From contig JAPKMV010000235.1 in NCBI GenBank assembly GCA_026645635.1, positions 1 through 6,025 of the forward strand: 6,025 nt of DNA. The letters are read 5' to 3'. The position numbers were made by a program, and so were the translations under genes. This document shows, piece after piece, positions 5,890 to 6,025 of this stretch. The DNA is from Caldilineaceae bacterium (GTDB lineage: Bacteria; Chloroflexota; Anaerolineae; Caldilineales; Caldilineaceae). The notes beneath the pieces were generated by a model. That model saw nothing but the letters and a program-made list of their open reading frames with translations. It did no database searches and had not been told where the DNA came from. Numbering within the stretch: the first letter of the stretch is position 1; every line of letters begins with the position of its first letter.

Positions 5890-6025
5890 ATGATCAAACG
5901 CGGACCGGTGGATGTGGTGGTGATGGCAATCGGCACGCCCAACTTCGAGGGGCGGGTCTTTGCCGAACTCGAACGGCAGACGGCGAAAGGTGTTATCCGG
6001 GTGCTGGACGCCATGATCCTGCTCA
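5890..6025 (+). CDS. DUF6325-like protein, N-terminal part (runs off right edge)
   Basis: Only 45 codons lie in the window and no stop is reached. ATG 5890 follows the strong site AGAGGAG (5877-5883) by 6 bases, so the start is secure. The residues GPVDVVVMAI, FEGRVFAELERQ and GVIRVLDAMILL match my recollection of the DUF6325 N-terminus (GPVE-V-VLAFPG, F-GEI-PAL-EL, GTIR-IDL-FV). This is a small family of unknown function. The stretch also lines up with residues 8-45 of the preceding DUF1269-like protein: a hydrophobic strand, a helix with an acidic or amphipathic face, then V-x-V-x-DA-x-I-L. The two genes may thus be diverged paralogues or share a fold. The assignment rests on a short piece; the gene itself is well supported. 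Confidence 0.7.
   Translation, partial: MIKRGPVDVVVMAIGTPNFEGRVFAELERQTAKGVIRVLDAMILL

Noticed and set aside
5349..6014. Long open frame on the - strand (221 codons)
   Set aside because: It is antisense to the DUF1269-like gene and crosses a promoter and the start of the next gene; its composition is not protein-like.

Overview
The window is about 6 kb of GC-rich bacterial DNA with all genes on the + strand. Gene style, GC-rich codon use, an AGGAG-type ribosome binding site before most genes, and the DUF1269/DUF6325-type proteins fit an environmental Chloroflexota-like bacterium. A GC-rich actinobacterium-like relative cannot be excluded. The organism assignment is inference; there is no rRNA or marker gene here.

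Layout. (1) 1-1529: the C-terminal 508 residues of a P2-type cation-transporting ATPase whose start lies left of the window. (2) 1530-1835: a gene-poor gap of about 300 bp holding a stem-loop around the ATPase stop codon, a palindromic repeat of about 150 bp that looks like a MITE or REP-type element, and a perfect 15-bp inverted repeat whose loop carries a consensus -35 box. (3) 1836-3458: a complete 14-helix major facilitator drug exporter of the DHA2 (EmrB/QacA) type. (4) 3557-5076: a secreted protein with a Sec signal peptide and four tandem repeats of about 100 residues that resemble the NlpE N-terminal domain but lack its CxxC. Its reading frame is broken by a one-base shift near a C4 run at 3816-3819. 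(5) 5154-5735: a complete DUF1269-like protein with a glycine-zipper hydrophobic core. (6) 5890 to the right edge: the first 45 codons of a DUF6325-like protein, with its own perfect TATAAT box upstream.

How the genes may work together. The ATPase and the exporter are both membrane transporters, the NlpE-like protein would act outside the membrane, and the last two are small proteins of families often met near stress or envelope genes. An envelope or stress-response neighbourhood is plausible, but separate promoters are predicted before the exporter, the NlpE-like gene and the DUF6325-like gene, so this is not one operon. I see no phage, CRISPR, toxin-antitoxin or biosynthetic system. The points most worth a second look are the cysteine-less NlpE repeats with the frame break, the ATPase with its usual ion ligands replaced, and the promoter set inside a perfect palindrome before the exporter.
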